A stretch of DNA of 64,000 nucleotides from Epiperipatus broadwayi (GCA_028023455.1 JAQFVV010000185.1:498001-562000), one strand, 5' to 3'. Shown: positions 1-12,593, counted from the first letter of the stretch. Numbers and translations: made by a program. The notes: generated from the sequence alone by a model not told the origin.

Positions 1-1935
1 ACATTTATCTTTAGTCCTACTTTTCTACTTTCATCTGCTAACTCCTGCAACATTTCCTGCAGCTCCTGAAGCATTATTTGCAAAAACAACTACATCATAT
101 GCAAAATCTAAATGACTTAAATACTCTCCATTTACTTTCATTCCTTTAGTTTCCCATTTTAATCCACAAAATACTTCTTGCAGCACTGCTGTAAAAAGTT
201 TTGGAGATATGGAGTCACCTTGTCTTACACCTTTCTCAATGTTGATTTTTCCAGTATCATTATGTAATCTAATTGTTGCTGTTGCATTTTTATAAATATT
301 CTTTAAAATATGACAATATCCTGGATCTATACCTTGATGATCCAATGCTTTAATCACTGAAGAAATGTGTATAGAATCGAATGCCTTTTCATAATCTACA
401 AATCCAAAACATAATGACAACTCATATTCATTTGTCCTTTCTATGACTTCTCTCAATACCTGGATATGATCTATTGTACTAAAACCATTTTTAAATCCAG
501 CTTGTTCTCTTGGTTGGTGGAAATCCAAAGTTCTCTGTAGACGAGTTGTAATTATCTTGGTAAAAATTTTATATAAAACTGATAAAAGGCTGATAGGTCT
601 GTAATTTCTAATATCTTCTTTATCACCTTTTTTAAATATTAATATTATTACTGCATTCTTCCAATCTTCCGGTACATCTTTATCATTTAGACATTTGGTA
701 TATAACTTTGCTAAAATTGTTTCTATTTCTTCACCTGCTTCTTTTAATATATCAATTATAATTCCATCATTTCCTGGAGCCTTTCCTTTCTTCATACATT
801 TAATTGCATGTCTCACTTCTTCATTTAAAATTCTGGGCAATTCGGAAGATGTAATAGATATAGGAGGTACTTGTTCTTTATTACTATATAATTCTTGATA
901 AAAATCTTCTACCAATTTCATGATGTCATCTCTCTTTTTAGTAATAATTCCATCTTTTTTTCTTATTGCAGATATAAATTTCCTACCAATACCAAAATGT
1001 TGTTTAACATTGTTGAGACTTTTATTTTCTTCTACAGCTTTCCTTGCTATTTCACAGTTATACTTTCTTATATCATTTTCAACTCTTTTCCGTACCATTT
1101 TACAAAATTCGAGATATTCAATTCTTTTTAATACATCATTTTTGTATATCTTCACATTCCTTCTTTGCTTCATAAATTCTCTAGTCTCAGTAGAAATTTT
1201 ATTAGTCAATTGCTGCTTTTACCTACCAGCTATCTTTGTTGCAGTTTTTAAAAGTGTATCAGTTATTTTCATATTAATTTCATTCAAATCTGAATCATGT
1301 TCAAAATCTCCTAACACTTGAAACCTATTTGTAAGTTCTAATTTAAATTCATTAGAATGTTTCTGAAGATTAGGAATATCAACTGTAAATATTGTTTTTC
1401 TTAATAATTTTTGTCTCTCTAGTTTTACATTAACACGTAACTTACACCTTACTAATCAATGATCACTTCCTGTGTTAAATTTATTAAGAACATTACAATC
1501 TTGAAATATGTATTTCCTGTTAGTCAAAATATAATCCAATTCTGCTGTACCTTCATTTGGATGCTTCCATGTCCATTTCCTTTTAACATTTTTCTCAAAA
1601 AATGAATTCATAATATAAAGTTTTTCTTTTTCTGCAAACTCCACAAGTCTATGTCCTCTCTCATGTCTATTACCATAACCAAAATTACCTACAACAATTT
1701 CATCTTTCATTTGTCTACCAATTCTAGCATTAAAGTCTCCCATAACAATTTTAAAATGTTGTTTACTCTGATCAAAAGCCTTTTGTACATCCATATAAAA
1801 ATCTTCTACTACTTCATCACTATGAGAACTTGTTGGGGCATAAACCTGAATTATCTACATTTGGTATCTGCTATTAAGTTGTATAACTAATCTTGCCACT
1901 CTGTCCGATACACCATCAATCTCCACAATATTGTT
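1..1935 (-). pseudogene. RTE-type non-LTR retrotransposon relic (endonuclease and reverse transcriptase)
   Basis: The minus strand encodes an apurinic-type endonuclease followed by a reverse transcriptase, in the order used by RTE-clade LINEs. The endonuclease part (about 1920 to 1450) shows QVYAPTSS, the catalytic GDFNARIG box and the closing SDH motif. The RT part (about 1209 to 31) shows NYRPISLL, the palm motif FVDYEKAFDS and GVRQGDSISP. The third catalytic box reads FAYDVV rather than FADDVV. Stops break the frame upstream of the VYAPTS motif, directly after SDH (an arginine CGA to TGA change would explain it) and at AGR*KQQL. The element runs off the left edge and is cut at its 5' side by a (TA)n tract, so its 3' end is not visible. 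Placement in RTE rests on motif order and wording. It is not functional. Confidence 0.85.
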
Positions 1936-1940
1936 CTTCC

Positions 1941-1944
<4 letters not shown>

Positions 1945-2024
<80 letters not shown>
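1945..2024. repeat. (TA)n microsatellite with a short (CA)n tail
   Basis: About 72 bp of pure TA followed by a few CA units. It lies at the 5' truncation of the RTE relic, as do other TA tracts at element edges in this window. Confidence 0.95.
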
Positions 2025-5000
2025 TATAAAAGTTAATGGATTGTGAAAGCAGTTCTCTGTGCCAGCTAATTTCAATAAAACAGAATTAGTAAATACAATT
2101 TATTTTTATCATTAGCTTTATAGCATAGGCACACACATATATATCTAGTATAAGATTATTATAATCAATACACCTTCCTTTCAATGACAATTCTAGGGAG
2201 TTGCCACTTTAGATCTAAATCTTGATTTAATAGTGACTCAACATAATTACAAAAATGATTCTTTTGAATCTGAACTTAAATTTAATAATAACTCCATTTA
2301 ATTATGTGAGAATGTTCCTCTTGAATCCTACCTCAAATTTATAAAACTAACCTGTGAATAAATTCATAGATATGGTATATTTTAATCATTTGACAGTGAT
2401 CTAACAATTGCACTTATAAGTTCTATATACATAAAATCTAATTCACAGCAATCCAAACTAGGTTAATTTATATATAAATAAAAATAAAATATTAAAATAA
2501 ACCTTTATCTTAAAACTCTAATAATTCTTCTATTACACATTATTTTAACACTTGGACATTTTTCATGAAATATTTTACATGTGTGCACTTTTTGTGTGTT
2601 AAAATGAATATTGCACCATTGATTATTTTAATTGACTTTACATATTTACTAACAATTTTTGCATGAAAAGTCTTTTTTTTCTTTTAAAGGAAATAAGATT
2701 TTAATTAATCATGTCATATATACAATAAAGAAAAAGATGAAGCAAATTTTCTATTTTAGTTAAGTTAAAATGCAGCTTAAATATTTATAGAGACTTAGCA
2801 ACAAATGCTGACTTTTTTAAAAATAAACATCCACTTCTTCCTTTAATCAATCATTTAAATATTATATTATAGAAACACTTTATACATAATAAAATATAAT
2901 TTATTAAAATTAAATATTTTCTAAGAAGTCACAAAATAAAACCTAAAACTGTTTATATGTTAGGATAATCATCTAATTGATAAACACCTTTTTAAATCTT
3001 ATATCGCAACAGTTTTGTAATTCTCTATAGTTTGTTGTGAGGATTTTTTTGTGAAATATTTTTTCCCTGATAGCATGCATTAATTGATTCCAATAATGAT
3101 TACATTCTTTTTTTTTACAAGTTTCTATAATGTTCTTTATCACTCTATTGTCTTTGAAATTTGAGTTTTAAGCATTTTTCTTCATTTTGAATAGAGATTT
3201 CTTTATAAATATATTAAATTTATTAGATTTCTTCTAAATAGCTTGGCTAATTTCACAAGAGATCCAGGTTAATTTTCAGGAAGCCAACAGTTTTTCAGTT
3301 TTTCTTCTTTGTCATTCTAATCATGATTCAATGCAACTTGAATAAAGCAAGAATCTTGACTCTCATTTCAAGAAAAAACGACTATATATACTTTTGACCT
3401 CTTTATTACAACACTTTTAATAATTTTCAATACTTGTATGACATTTTATTTTAATTACATGAATTTTCAAAACATCATCATTATTTAATTGATTGAATTT
3501 TCAAAACAGTGTCTTAATCCTTTTATTAACTTATTTTAAAACTAATTATTTAAAATCTTTTTTTAAATACTAGTACTCATAATTGAAATGTTTGCAATTC
3601 ATTCCATACATTCTTTTAATCTTTGATAAGAAAAACTGTTTTAATATAGTTTATATAATTTTTAGTTTCTCTTAATTTTCAACACTTTTAACAAATGTAT
3701 TATATTATTTTAAAATATAAACTAATAATAATTTATTCTAACATTTGAACACTACCTCTTATAATTACTTTTAATTCTTTATTTTAAGATACTACTTTTA
3801 TTTTATATAATTTTCTTTAACACTTTTGTAATGCTATATTTATTAGCTTTTCTCATAACGTTGAAAAACAGTTTATATCATTTGGAGGACATTATGACAG
3901 TAAAATGAATGACATTTTTTTTTTAATTTTCGAAAATAAAACTTTAAAATTGTTTTCTAAAGAAAGCAGTTTTAGACATCAATTTTATGTTAAATAGTTT
4001 TAAAATAAAATATTGTAATAAACTTATGAACTACATATGTTTTAAAAAGAAATACAAAAATGAATGCATATCGATTCATGATGTAGTGAAAGATTAAAAA
4101 TTAATTTTAAGATTTAAAAGATTTTTTCATATGACAAGATGTTGTGATAAAATCTTTAGTAATTAAAAAATAAATAAATACTGTAAATAAAAAAATCATT
4201 AGATAATTTGTGCAAGAGAATGATGATGTTTGCTGAAAAATAAGATTAAATTATTAGTGTATATATATAAATTATACAAATATAATACAATTTTCTTTAA
4301 ATTAAATGTAAAATGTAATTAATGTTATTAATGAAAATAATTAGATATGTTAAAGGATATGCTTATTATAATTTTAAAGCATATAAATTATTAGGATATA
4401 AAGAGGTATTTAATAGGTGCGAGTAAGTTACAATTTAAGTAAAGAAATAAAAAGAAAACCTTTAGCTGCCATAGCTATGTCGTTATATATATATGTGTGT
4501 GGATTTTCTTATACAGATATTAATAATTTCCCTTTAAAATATTCAACAGCAGAGCAACGTCTTTTCAACATCCCTAATAGCTAAACAGTGAAATAAAGGT
4601 TTGTGTTTTTTCATCATTGTTTTATCCTCTAGCTTAGAATAGCTTAAAAACCATTTATTGATCAGTTTGCCGGATAGATAAAAAGTTGCTGCCTGGAATA
4701 CTTTTCTAAGTTTTATTTTGCCTGAATTCTTACCTCAGATTATAAGAATGCCAAACAAATGTACTCCCATTACATGAGTGACTCCTTATTTATTTATATA
4801 TATATGTTATATAAATTAAATCAAGTTTTATTTATAATTGCAAAAGAATAGAAGACCATTTTACTACAACATAAAAAAGCAACACGATATACTTTTTTGT
4901 TAATTAGCAGTGTATTTATTATTATTTTTAATAAGACTAATATCTAAAGTTACATCAAAGTGAATTACGTTAGTTTTTTAACAGTTAATTTTTTTTCAAT

Positions 5001-5828
5001 TATTTGATTTATAAATATTTATTTCCTCTTATATTGCTGCATTTATTTATTATTAAATTTTTTTTAACTTTAAATGCTACATAATTATTTTCAATTCAGA
5101 TTTAACATTTCCTGATTTTTTTTTTTCATTTAGCAGTAGTAAATAAAGAAAAATAATGAAAAAAGTTATTCAACTTTCATCAAATTTATAAGCTGCAGTT
5201 GCATTTAAAATCAAATATATCTCCTGCCAATTGTAAATCAAAGAAAGAAATGGCGGAACTGTTTTTGATATTTTCCCCCCACTGATATTTCATTTAATTA
5301 ATTACTTGCTATTTGTTATTCTGAATTATGAAGTAATATAAATACTATTTTAAAAAATGATACACAAAATACATTTTTTCCTATATCACAATGGCGTTTT
5401 TAAAAAATATTTATATTAACTTCTTAACTGATTTATTTCTTGAAAAATCAGTTGATATTTGACTATTAATATTTTCAATTTTTATCAATTAAAATGAGAT
5501 TATCTCATAGACCCCACATTTACTACTTCAATGTACCATTAGATTAGAAAATTACAAAAACATTATACCATTCTTAAATGTTCTTGTTAACATCATAAAG
5601 AGAGGATTCTTTTTAAAAATGAGTCACAACTTTTATTATATTCATTCAGTGGTTTATAAATGCTATTTTACCTTTAATCACATTTCTCATAAACTTCAAT
5701 AACTTTTATCAATAAAATTAATAATTTTAAAAAATAGGGATCAAATACTCGCCTCCTCCTTAAACATTTATGGAATCACTTGGAATCTTTTGTCATTGCT
5801 GCAAACTGGTAAACAAAGACAAATCAAG
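2025..5828. other. AT-rich stretch without recognisable features
   Basis: I see only AT-rich sequence with short homopolymer runs. There is no coding frame, no RNA gene and no clear repeat. Confidence 0.6.
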
Positions 5829-6246
5829 TAATTGTAATGTTGTTAAAACAGGCAAAACTCACTGTATATATATATTGCCACACACAGCAAGCTAGAGTAA
5901 TCAATGGATGACAGAAGGCTTGTGCATAAAATCCCCATCTAGTGCCTACTCATCCAATATCTCCAGACTAGTTTCTGGCTTACAGCCTTCATCAATGAGG
6001 AGCCTTGGATCTGAGAGTACTGCATCTAGATCTTAGGATCTAATGCAACCCTCCAGAAACCACCTTTTATCTCAAATTTAACTACAAAAATATGAGTCTT
6101 AAACTGAAAACATGGTGTTTTCAGTTTAAGACTCATATTTTTGTAGTTAAATGGAGATAAAATGAATTTTGCCTGCTTTAACAACAGTTATACACAAGCA
6201 TAAGAGGTGGTGGTCATGTAATGTTTATTGGCTTAATTATAATGTT
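5829..6246. mobile_element. Ribozyme-repeat family 1, locus A (inverted pair)
   Basis: A minus-strand unit (about 5842-6110) meets a truncated plus-strand unit (about 6115-6233) at a near-perfect palindrome (6077-6151). The unit contains a hammerhead-like core and matches the units at 11.4-12.8 and 17.7-18.7 kb. Direct repeats taattgtaatgtt (5829-5841) and taattataatgtt (6234-6246) flank the pair with 12 of 13 bases equal, so they are a likely target-site duplication. The right end runs about 51 nt further along the unit than the left end. No protein is encoded. By its ribozyme it belongs with animal retrozymes or non-autonomous PLE derivatives. Confidence 0.75.
5952..6010 (-). ncRNA. Hammerhead ribozyme relic, family 1
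   Basis: On the minus strand, outer stem I pairs ATCCAA with TTGGAT, and GAAACTAGTC follows stem II. The core reads TTGATGA instead of CTGATGA. Loss of the invariant C3 should abolish cleavage, so this is an inactivated copy. Confidence 0.65.
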
Positions 6247-6275
6247 TGTAATATAAATGTATATTTTTCTTTTTG

Positions 6276-7390
6276 TTATAGTCCTCCTTTCTCTTAGAAG
6301 TGGACTATTCCAGATGCCTCCTCATCTGATCGAATTAAGCATTGTTTGCCACAGGCCAAAAGGCTGATGTATAGATAAAACGTAGCCAATGATTATTACA
6401 GGTCAATAAGCAATGGTGCTTGCTCAATCTGAAGGTTTTCAATAAGGTCAGGGATATGGCTATAAATAGCCTTTTGTGAGAATCAGGGTATAACATCTGT
6501 CTAACCTGAAAAGACTGTTCACCTTCTACCAAGGAAGCTCTGCTAATTTTAACAGCAGCAAGTATTCCCACTGATAGCACTACACTATTTAGTTTATGCA
6601 GATAGGCAAGTCCCACAGAGACTGGATACTGCTGAGATGACTGTTGGCTCAAGGCAAGCTGTCTTGTAAGCTGGAAGAGCCATACACCCTACCTGTGAGG
6701 CAAGATATCAGATATATCTGGAAACAGTAGGCAGAACCCAGAGTTTAAGTTAAGCTACAATATTCAAAATTTATTATTTTCTGTAGGTTGGGTCTGTACT
6801 CCAGACCAAATATAACAGATTTATCCTGTTGACTGCACCAAACTGTTATATTTGGTCTAGAGTACAGACCCAACCTACAGAAAATAATAAATGTTGAATA
6901 TTGTAGCTTAACATAAACTCTGAGTTCAGCCTACTGCTTTCAGCTACATCTGATAGCTTGTCTCATGGGTAGGGGGTATGGCTCTTCCAGCTGTACAAGA
7001 CAGCTTGCCTTGAGCCAACAGTAGTCTTAGCAGCATCCGGTCTCTGTGGGACTTGCCTAGCTGCATAGAATAAATAGTGTAGTGCTATCAATGGGAATAC
7101 TTGCTGCTGTTCAGGTTAGCAGAGCTTCCCTGGGAGAATGCGAAGTCTTTTCAGGTTAGACAGACATTCTAACCTGATTCTCTCACAAAAGGCTGACTAT
7201 TTATAGCCAGATCCCTGAACTTAGTGAAAACCTTCAGATTCAGCAAGCATAATTGCTTATTGGCCTGTAATAATCATTGGCTATGTTTTTATCTATACAT
7301 CAGCCTATTGGCCTGTGGCAAACAATGCTTAATCCAATCAGAAAGGAGTCATCTGGAATAGTCCACTTCTGAGAGAAGAGAGGACTATAA
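6276..7390. mobile_element. Large palindrome with about 540-bp arms, family unknown
   Basis: The left arm (6276-6818) and right arm (6843-7390) are imperfect reverse complements around a 24-bp spacer. Both outer ends share ttatagtcct or its complement. The arms are richer in GC than their surroundings and hold no convincing reading frame. I found neither a clear hammerhead core nor a flanking duplication. It follows directly after ribozyme-repeat locus A and precedes a PLE palindrome. It may be another non-autonomous PLE-dependent repeat or a foldback transposon. Confidence 0.7.
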
Positions 7391-7489
7391 CACTTTTATA
7401 ATATGGATAATAAATATAGTTTTACTTTTCAATATTATGTAACAAAAACACATTTATAATTGTTAATAAAGAATATATAAATTATTATT

Positions 7490-7890
7490 AAAGTTTATTG
7501 GCTTAACGTTTTCGAGGATCCATGCCTCATATTCATAGCCTTCATAAAATGTATAGGAAAATATATGCAAATATTCAAATAAGCTAGTATTACATAGCCC
7601 ATTTCTTCGAGATTTCAAAGCATCTTTCTTATTAATAGCATGGATGTTTCCATTAATGTAAAATGCCTCCTTTAATTTTCTTTTGTGATTGTTTGATTCT
7701 GAGCACAATATTGTGGGATTGGCAGGTGTGAAGTTGTGTCCAGATTGTTTAGCATGCTCCAAAAAATACAGTTGCTGTTCCTCTGAGCTCTGTTATACAT
7801 GTAAAGATGTTGAGCCAGTCTAGTGTTGATTGTAGCTTTAGCTTTCGTTTCACCATAATATATAGCATGGCATTGGCAGGTGTGAAGTTG
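7490..7890 (-). pseudogene. GIY-YIG endonuclease remnant of a PLE, minus copy
   Basis: The minus-strand frames give YYGETKA, then TRLAQHLY, then EHAKQSGHNFTPANPTILCS and KRKLKEAFYINGN..INKKD, the usual order of a PLE GIY-YIG domain including the catalytic E and terminal N region. Frameshifts break it into pieces. It is the degenerate half of a palindrome and not functional. Confidence 0.8.
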
Positions 7891-7894
7891 TGTA

Positions 7895-8200
7895 CTCCAT
7901 TGCCTGCCCTCATGCCAGATGCCATGCTATATATTATGGTGAAATGAAAGCTACAATCAATACTAGCTTTACATGTATAACAGAGCTCAGAGGAACAGCA
8001 ACTGTATTTTTGGAGCATGCTAAACAATCTGGACACAACTTCACACCTGCCAATCCCATAATATTGTGCTCAGAATTAAATGATCATTAAAAAAATAAAG
8101 GAGGCATTTTACATTAATGGAAACATCCATGCTATTAATAGGAAAGACACTTGCTTTGAAATCTCGAAGAAATGAGCTAGCTTATTTGAATATTTGCATA
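7895..8200 (+). pseudogene. GIY-YIG endonuclease remnant of a PLE, plus copy
   Basis: The plus strand gives YSIAC..C and IYYGEMKAT, then EHAKQSGHNFTPANPIILCS, before the frame breaks at LNDH. A segment corresponding to RLAQHL is deleted relative to the minus copy. This is the mirror partner of the copy at 7490-7890. Confidence 0.8.
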
Positions 8201-8215
8201 TATTTTACTATACAT

Positions 8216-10120
8216 TTTAATTTGGTTTAACTTATTTTATCCTATCAATGCATATATAAATATTGTAACCCAAAGTTCAAGTCACAATCAGATAGTAGCA
8301 AAAACCAATCAGTTGAGATGATTGCATTTTATGCAAAGTACATTTAATATTGGTTGCACCATTACAAAAAGAAAATTTCAATAAATGCATATTTATTTTT
8401 TACATAAAATAAATAAATAACTATTTCAGAATTTAACAACACATTAAATTTAAGATCAGTAAATTTCTCAGGATATTCTTATATTATATGGTAATAATCT
8501 TGATGTATTCTTCATTGCATATATTCTGTTGCAATTATATTATATAAAGAACTATTCTTATACAAGTTAATATGTCCTTTTAAATAAGGTAAGCAAATTA
8601 ACTCTCTCTCTTTCTCAGTCTTAAATTAAATATAATGTTCAATTAATCAATTCTCAGAGTTTTTAATTTAATCAATCTTAATTATTCAATTAAAAATGTA
8701 TAGATTTATAGTTTATTAAGTTATTCTAAGGTAGATGAATGTAAAAGGGATTTTATTGTAAATCGCCCTATCCTACTAATTTGTATTTTAGATAGCAATA
8801 GTAATAATAAATGGTGTTTATAAATTTAATAAATGAATATGTAATTTAATAGCTTCGAAATATGTTCTTTATTTGAACAATATATAAAGATAATTATTTC
8901 AATAATGACAAACAGATGTATTTACATATAATAGTTGTTTTATTGTAAGTAACAAATATACAAACAAAATAACAAAATTATAAGGGAACAATAAACATAC
9001 TTTAATAATAAAATTTAATATTATTGCTATCTGTGTATAAACTAATCTTGGATTATGATTATGTGTTTACTTTTAAAGTATTGCAAAGACATAGCACTGT
9101 ATTGGAAAGAGTTGTTCAATGTTAAAACGTTTTAAAACTTTTGTAATTTTTAGTGGACCAAAAATATATTGATCTCTCTCTCGCTCTCTCTTTTTATCGA
9201 CTACAATCAAAAATAGCAAAAAAAAAAAAAAACCCCCGAACAAAAATGACTTCTATTCATTAGATTTTAAAATTATAACTTGTAAAATATTTAAACTATT
9301 ATATGTTATTCAATAAGCCAAACTAAGCTAAGACTTTTATACATATAATTTCAATATCTTTATTTCCAAGCTAAATAATTTTTGTAATAAAATTTAATTT
9401 GTATATACAGACAACTAATTTATATTTACAATAGATAGGTGTGAAGATTTTAATAAAATTTTGCTTGGTATTTTATCATAATTAAATTATGAAAAAATTA
9501 TTTTATTTGCTGAATTAATTATTTCTATACGTTTTATTCAGTGAAACAGATTTATTTAAACAAATATATCTTTTATTTCCTGGTGAATAATAAAATTTCC
9601 TATAGTCTTTTCAAGCACATCAACTCGGTAAGATCAATGGTTTATTGATTATAAATTTTACAAATACATTTTCTTGGAATCACATTACATGGAAAAACAA
9701 TTTCTGCATCTGACATTTTCTGACTAATTATTATTATACACTCTGAAGACATTTACAAATAGAATGTACAATATTGGCCATGTTGAGAAAAATTTGAATA
9801 AATTTTAACTTTAAAATAATTGTTTTAAAAATACATTTTTTCTTTTGAAAGATTTCATTTTTATTTTTTCATCTTTCAAGAATATTAATTTTAACACTAA
9901 AACGTGCCAACTTATATAATCTGTTTTAAATTTAGCAAAAAATTATTTAATAATATTATAAACAAGTTAAATATGTTATGAACTTGGATATTTTATTTTT
10001 AGCAATAAAAATTTTCTTTTTTTTAGAATGCTAGAGAGTATAAACATTTTGAAGCGAAATTTAATTTTAATATATTTTAATTACAAATTTATTGTGTTAT
10101 TTGTATTTATATATGGGACT
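8216..10120. other. AT-rich stretch without recognisable features
   Basis: No coding frame or clear repeat is seen apart from short CT-rich and poly-A runs near 8.6 and 9.2 kb. Confidence 0.6.
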
Positions 10121-10184
10121 ATTTCCATCAACTAATATAAGTATTGAATGTTTTTAGAAAAAGTTAACTTTATTTAAATATTCC

Positions 10185-10287
10185 AAGTAATATTTATTAA
10201 GGCTATAACCTTAAGACTATGTGCCTGAAAAAATGACAGTAGGGACCTCTGCAAATCTTAAGGTTATAGCCTTAATAAATATTACTT
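10185..10287. repeat. Perfect 31-bp hairpin, MITE-like
   Basis: The arms 10185-10215 and 10257-10287 are exact reverse complements, starting aagtaatatttattaaggc, around a 41-nt loop. The right arm of the enclosing palindrome lacks this segment, so it probably inserted later. It may be a tiny foldback element. Confidence 0.8.
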
Positions 10288-10439
10288 TAAGTGACAAGTA
10301 TGCTCTTTATAAATATAATTATTACAATTTTAAATAATCCAATTATATTCAACTGTCAGTAATAGCACATCAAACAGGTTAGTATATGCACAATGTTTTG
10401 AGAGGTATTATTTCCCCCTCTTTTGTGGTGTTTTTGGGG

Positions 10440-10531
10440 TGAACATTGATAGTACTAGCATGGAAATTAAACCTGGATCCTTAGATTATTGAATATTAAA
10501 TTGTAAGTTAATCCTCTAATCAACTGAGCCA
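10440..10531 (-). repeat. tRNA-derived SINE head, minus copy
   Basis: On the minus strand an A-box-like TGGCTCAGTTGATTAGAGGA is followed about 45 nt later by a B-box-like CCAGGTTTAATTTCC. The spacing and wording are those of a tRNA promoter. The cloverleaf is not intact, so this is a SINE head and not a tRNA gene. Confidence 0.6.
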
Positions 10532-10537
10532 GCAGAA

Positions 10538-10720
10538 TGACTAAGTTGGTTAAATTATTATTGTAAAATTCAATATTCAAGAATCTACGGGCTGAGGTTC
10601 AATTTTCATGGTAATACTGTCACTGGTCAGCCCAGAAACATGAGAAGAAGAGGAAAGAATAATACCCCTCAAAACATTGTGCATATACTAACTTGTGTAC
10701 TATTATTAACAGTTGAATCT
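10538..10720 (+). repeat. tRNA-derived SINE, plus copy
   Basis: TGACTAAGTTGGTTAAATT (A-box-like) precedes GAGGTTCAATTTTC (B-box-like). The downstream body shares aataatacc(c)ctcaaaacat and the following bases with the minus copy. It sits head to head with that copy, only a few bases away. Confidence 0.6.
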
Positions 10721-10790
10721 ATTTGGAATATTTAAATGAAGTTAAATTTTTTTAAAGACATTCAATACTTATATTAGATGATGGAAATAC

Positions 10791-11421
10791 ATCTAAAATA
10801 TCATAATCACAAATCTTCAGAAAAACACTATTGTGTTATTATATGAAAAAGGCAATTTTTATCTGTGAATACATATTATATTTATAATAAATAATCATAT
10901 ATTCTTTTGCTGTAATGCATAATTAAGAATTTATGCATTACATTTACATGATTAATATCATCAAAATGAAAATTAATGAAGTCCATTGTGCTTTTCTTTC
11001 ATTTAAATAATAATTAATAAAAATATATACAATTATTTAAATATAAATATACATTAATAATAATTATATATTTATAATTTTTGGCACATGGTTTTATAGC
11101 ATTTTCAAATATTAAGTGTCAACTTAATGTTAACTAATTATTGAATATAGAATATCTAGTGATCTATGATGGAAGTAAAACATGAATAAAAAAGAATAAA
11201 ATTATGATATAGACATTCAATAAAATTTCAAAGAATTGACTGTATAATGTAACAATATACAAAATAAATAAAACATAATCTATACACCATTATATATACT
11301 AACTTATATAATTTTCAATTATTTTTAATTGATTGGTTATTAGCTAAATATTTCATAAATATGTATATAATTGTTTAAGTTATGCGTAATATAATGTTTC
11401 ATAAATTTGTGTTCTTTTTGG
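10791..11421. other. AT-rich stretch without recognisable features
   Basis: Nothing is recognised here. Confidence 0.6.
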
Positions 11422-11902
11422 ATCTTTAATGTATCCAAATAGGCAAAACTCTTTATATGTATTGCTGCTCAATGCAGCCAGAGTAATCAATGGCTGCCAG
11501 AAGGCTTGTGCATAAAATTCCCATCTAGTGCACTTAAATCTTAGGATATAATGCACCTCTCCAGCAGCCATCTTTTATCTCTACTTAACTGCAAAACCAT
11601 GAGTCTTAAACTGAAAACACTATAATAATTTTAATCCAAGCTCATTAGCTTATATAAGCATATTGGTCTGAACTTAGTTCAGTACCTATACATTTTGATG
11701 ACTTTGGTTTTTTAATAACCATATCCACCACCATCATATTAGACAGGATTGGTTTTAAGCCATATGATCACTGTTTTTTATGCTTGCTTACAACTTATTA
11801 AAACAGGCAAAATTCTCTATATGTATTGCCACTCAGTGCAAACCAAAGTAATCAATGGATGCCAGAAGGCTTGTGCATAAAATCCTCATATAGTGCTTAC
11901 TC

Positions 11903-11962
11903 ATCCAATATCCTCAAATGAGTTTGTGGCTTGTGGCTTTTGTCAGTGAGGGAGCCTTGGAT
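11903..11962 (-). ncRNA. Hammerhead ribozyme relic, family 1
   Basis: Outer stem I ATCCAA/TTGGAT is kept. The core reads CTGACAA and the second box CAAAC, so essential positions are lost and cleavage is not expected. Confidence 0.6.
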
Positions 11963-12168
11963 TTGAAAGCACTGTACCTAGATTTTAGAAACTAATGCAA
12001 CCCTCCAGCATCCATCTTTTATTTCTACTTAACTACAAAACTATGAGACATAAACTGAAAACCCTATAATATTTTCAATCCAAGCTCATTAGCTTATATA
12101 GTCATATAGTTTTGAACTCACTCTGGAGGGTTGCATTAGATCCTAAGATCTAGGTGCAATGCTCTCAG

Positions 12169-12227
12169 ATCCAAGGCTCCTCACTGATGAAGGCCACAAG
12201 ACAGAAACTAATCTGGGGATATTGGAT
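12169..12227 (+). ncRNA. Hammerhead ribozyme, family 1, core intact
   Basis: CTGATGA (12184-12190) and GAAAC are intact. Stem I pairs TCCTCA with TGGGGA, then an internal loop, then ATCCAA with TTGGAT. Stem II is weakened because GAC replaces GCC in its 3' strand. Stem III is also weakened by TAATC in place of TAGTC. The predicted cleavage site is after C12213. It is probably weak or inactive. Confidence 0.65.
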
Positions 12228-12593
12228 GAGTAGGCAATAGATGGGGATTTTATGCACAAGTCTTCTGGTATCTATTGATTACTCTGGCTTGCACTGAGTG
12301 GGCATAACAGTTATAAGCAAGCATAAAAATGGTGATCATGTGATGTTTACTGTCTCAAAACCACTCCTGTCTAATAGAATGGTAGTGGGTATGGTTATTA
12401 AAGAACAAAGTCACCAAAATGTATAGGTACTGAAGTGAGTTCAGACCTATATGATTATATAAGCTATTGAGCTTGGATTAAAAATATTATAGTGTTTTCA
12501 GTTTAAGACTCATAGTTTTGTAGTTAAGTAGAGATAAAAGGTGGCTGCTGGAGAATTGCATTAGATCCTAAGATCTAGGTGCAGTGCTCTCAG

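Larger units (their letters stand above)
7480..8215. mobile_element. Head-to-head PLE 3' fragments (palindrome)
   Basis: Two 5'-truncated copies of a Penelope-like element face each other. The minus copy (about 7480-7890) and plus copy (about 7895-8215) share the GIY-YIG endonuclease region and meet near 7890. The 3' ends point outward. Next to the minus 3' end lies a hairpin (GAGG, 7-nt loop, CCTC) followed by GAAAACGTT. This resembles stem II and the second core box of a hammerhead, but the first core box is degenerate. Confidence 0.8.
10121..10790. repeat. Nested palindrome carrying two tRNA-derived SINE modules
   Basis: Outer arms (10121-10184 and 10725-10789) are reverse complements. 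A second pair (about 10350-10412 and 10660-10718) shares sequence around acattgtgcatatactaac. Between them sit two tRNA-like heads in opposite orientation. A perfect hairpin element interrupts the left arm. The pattern again places 5' heads at the centre and 3' bodies outward. Confidence 0.75.

Noticed and set aside
6365-6420. CTGATGTATAGATAAAACGTAGCC as a possible hammerhead in the 6.3-7.4 kb palindrome
   Set aside because: The core ends in T not A, GAAA is missing and no stem I can be formed.
6510-6530. Hairpin with TCTAACCTGAAAAG (also in the mirrored arm near 7150) as hammerhead stem II
   Set aside because: The hairpin is followed by AAAA, but there is no CTGANGA box at the required distance.
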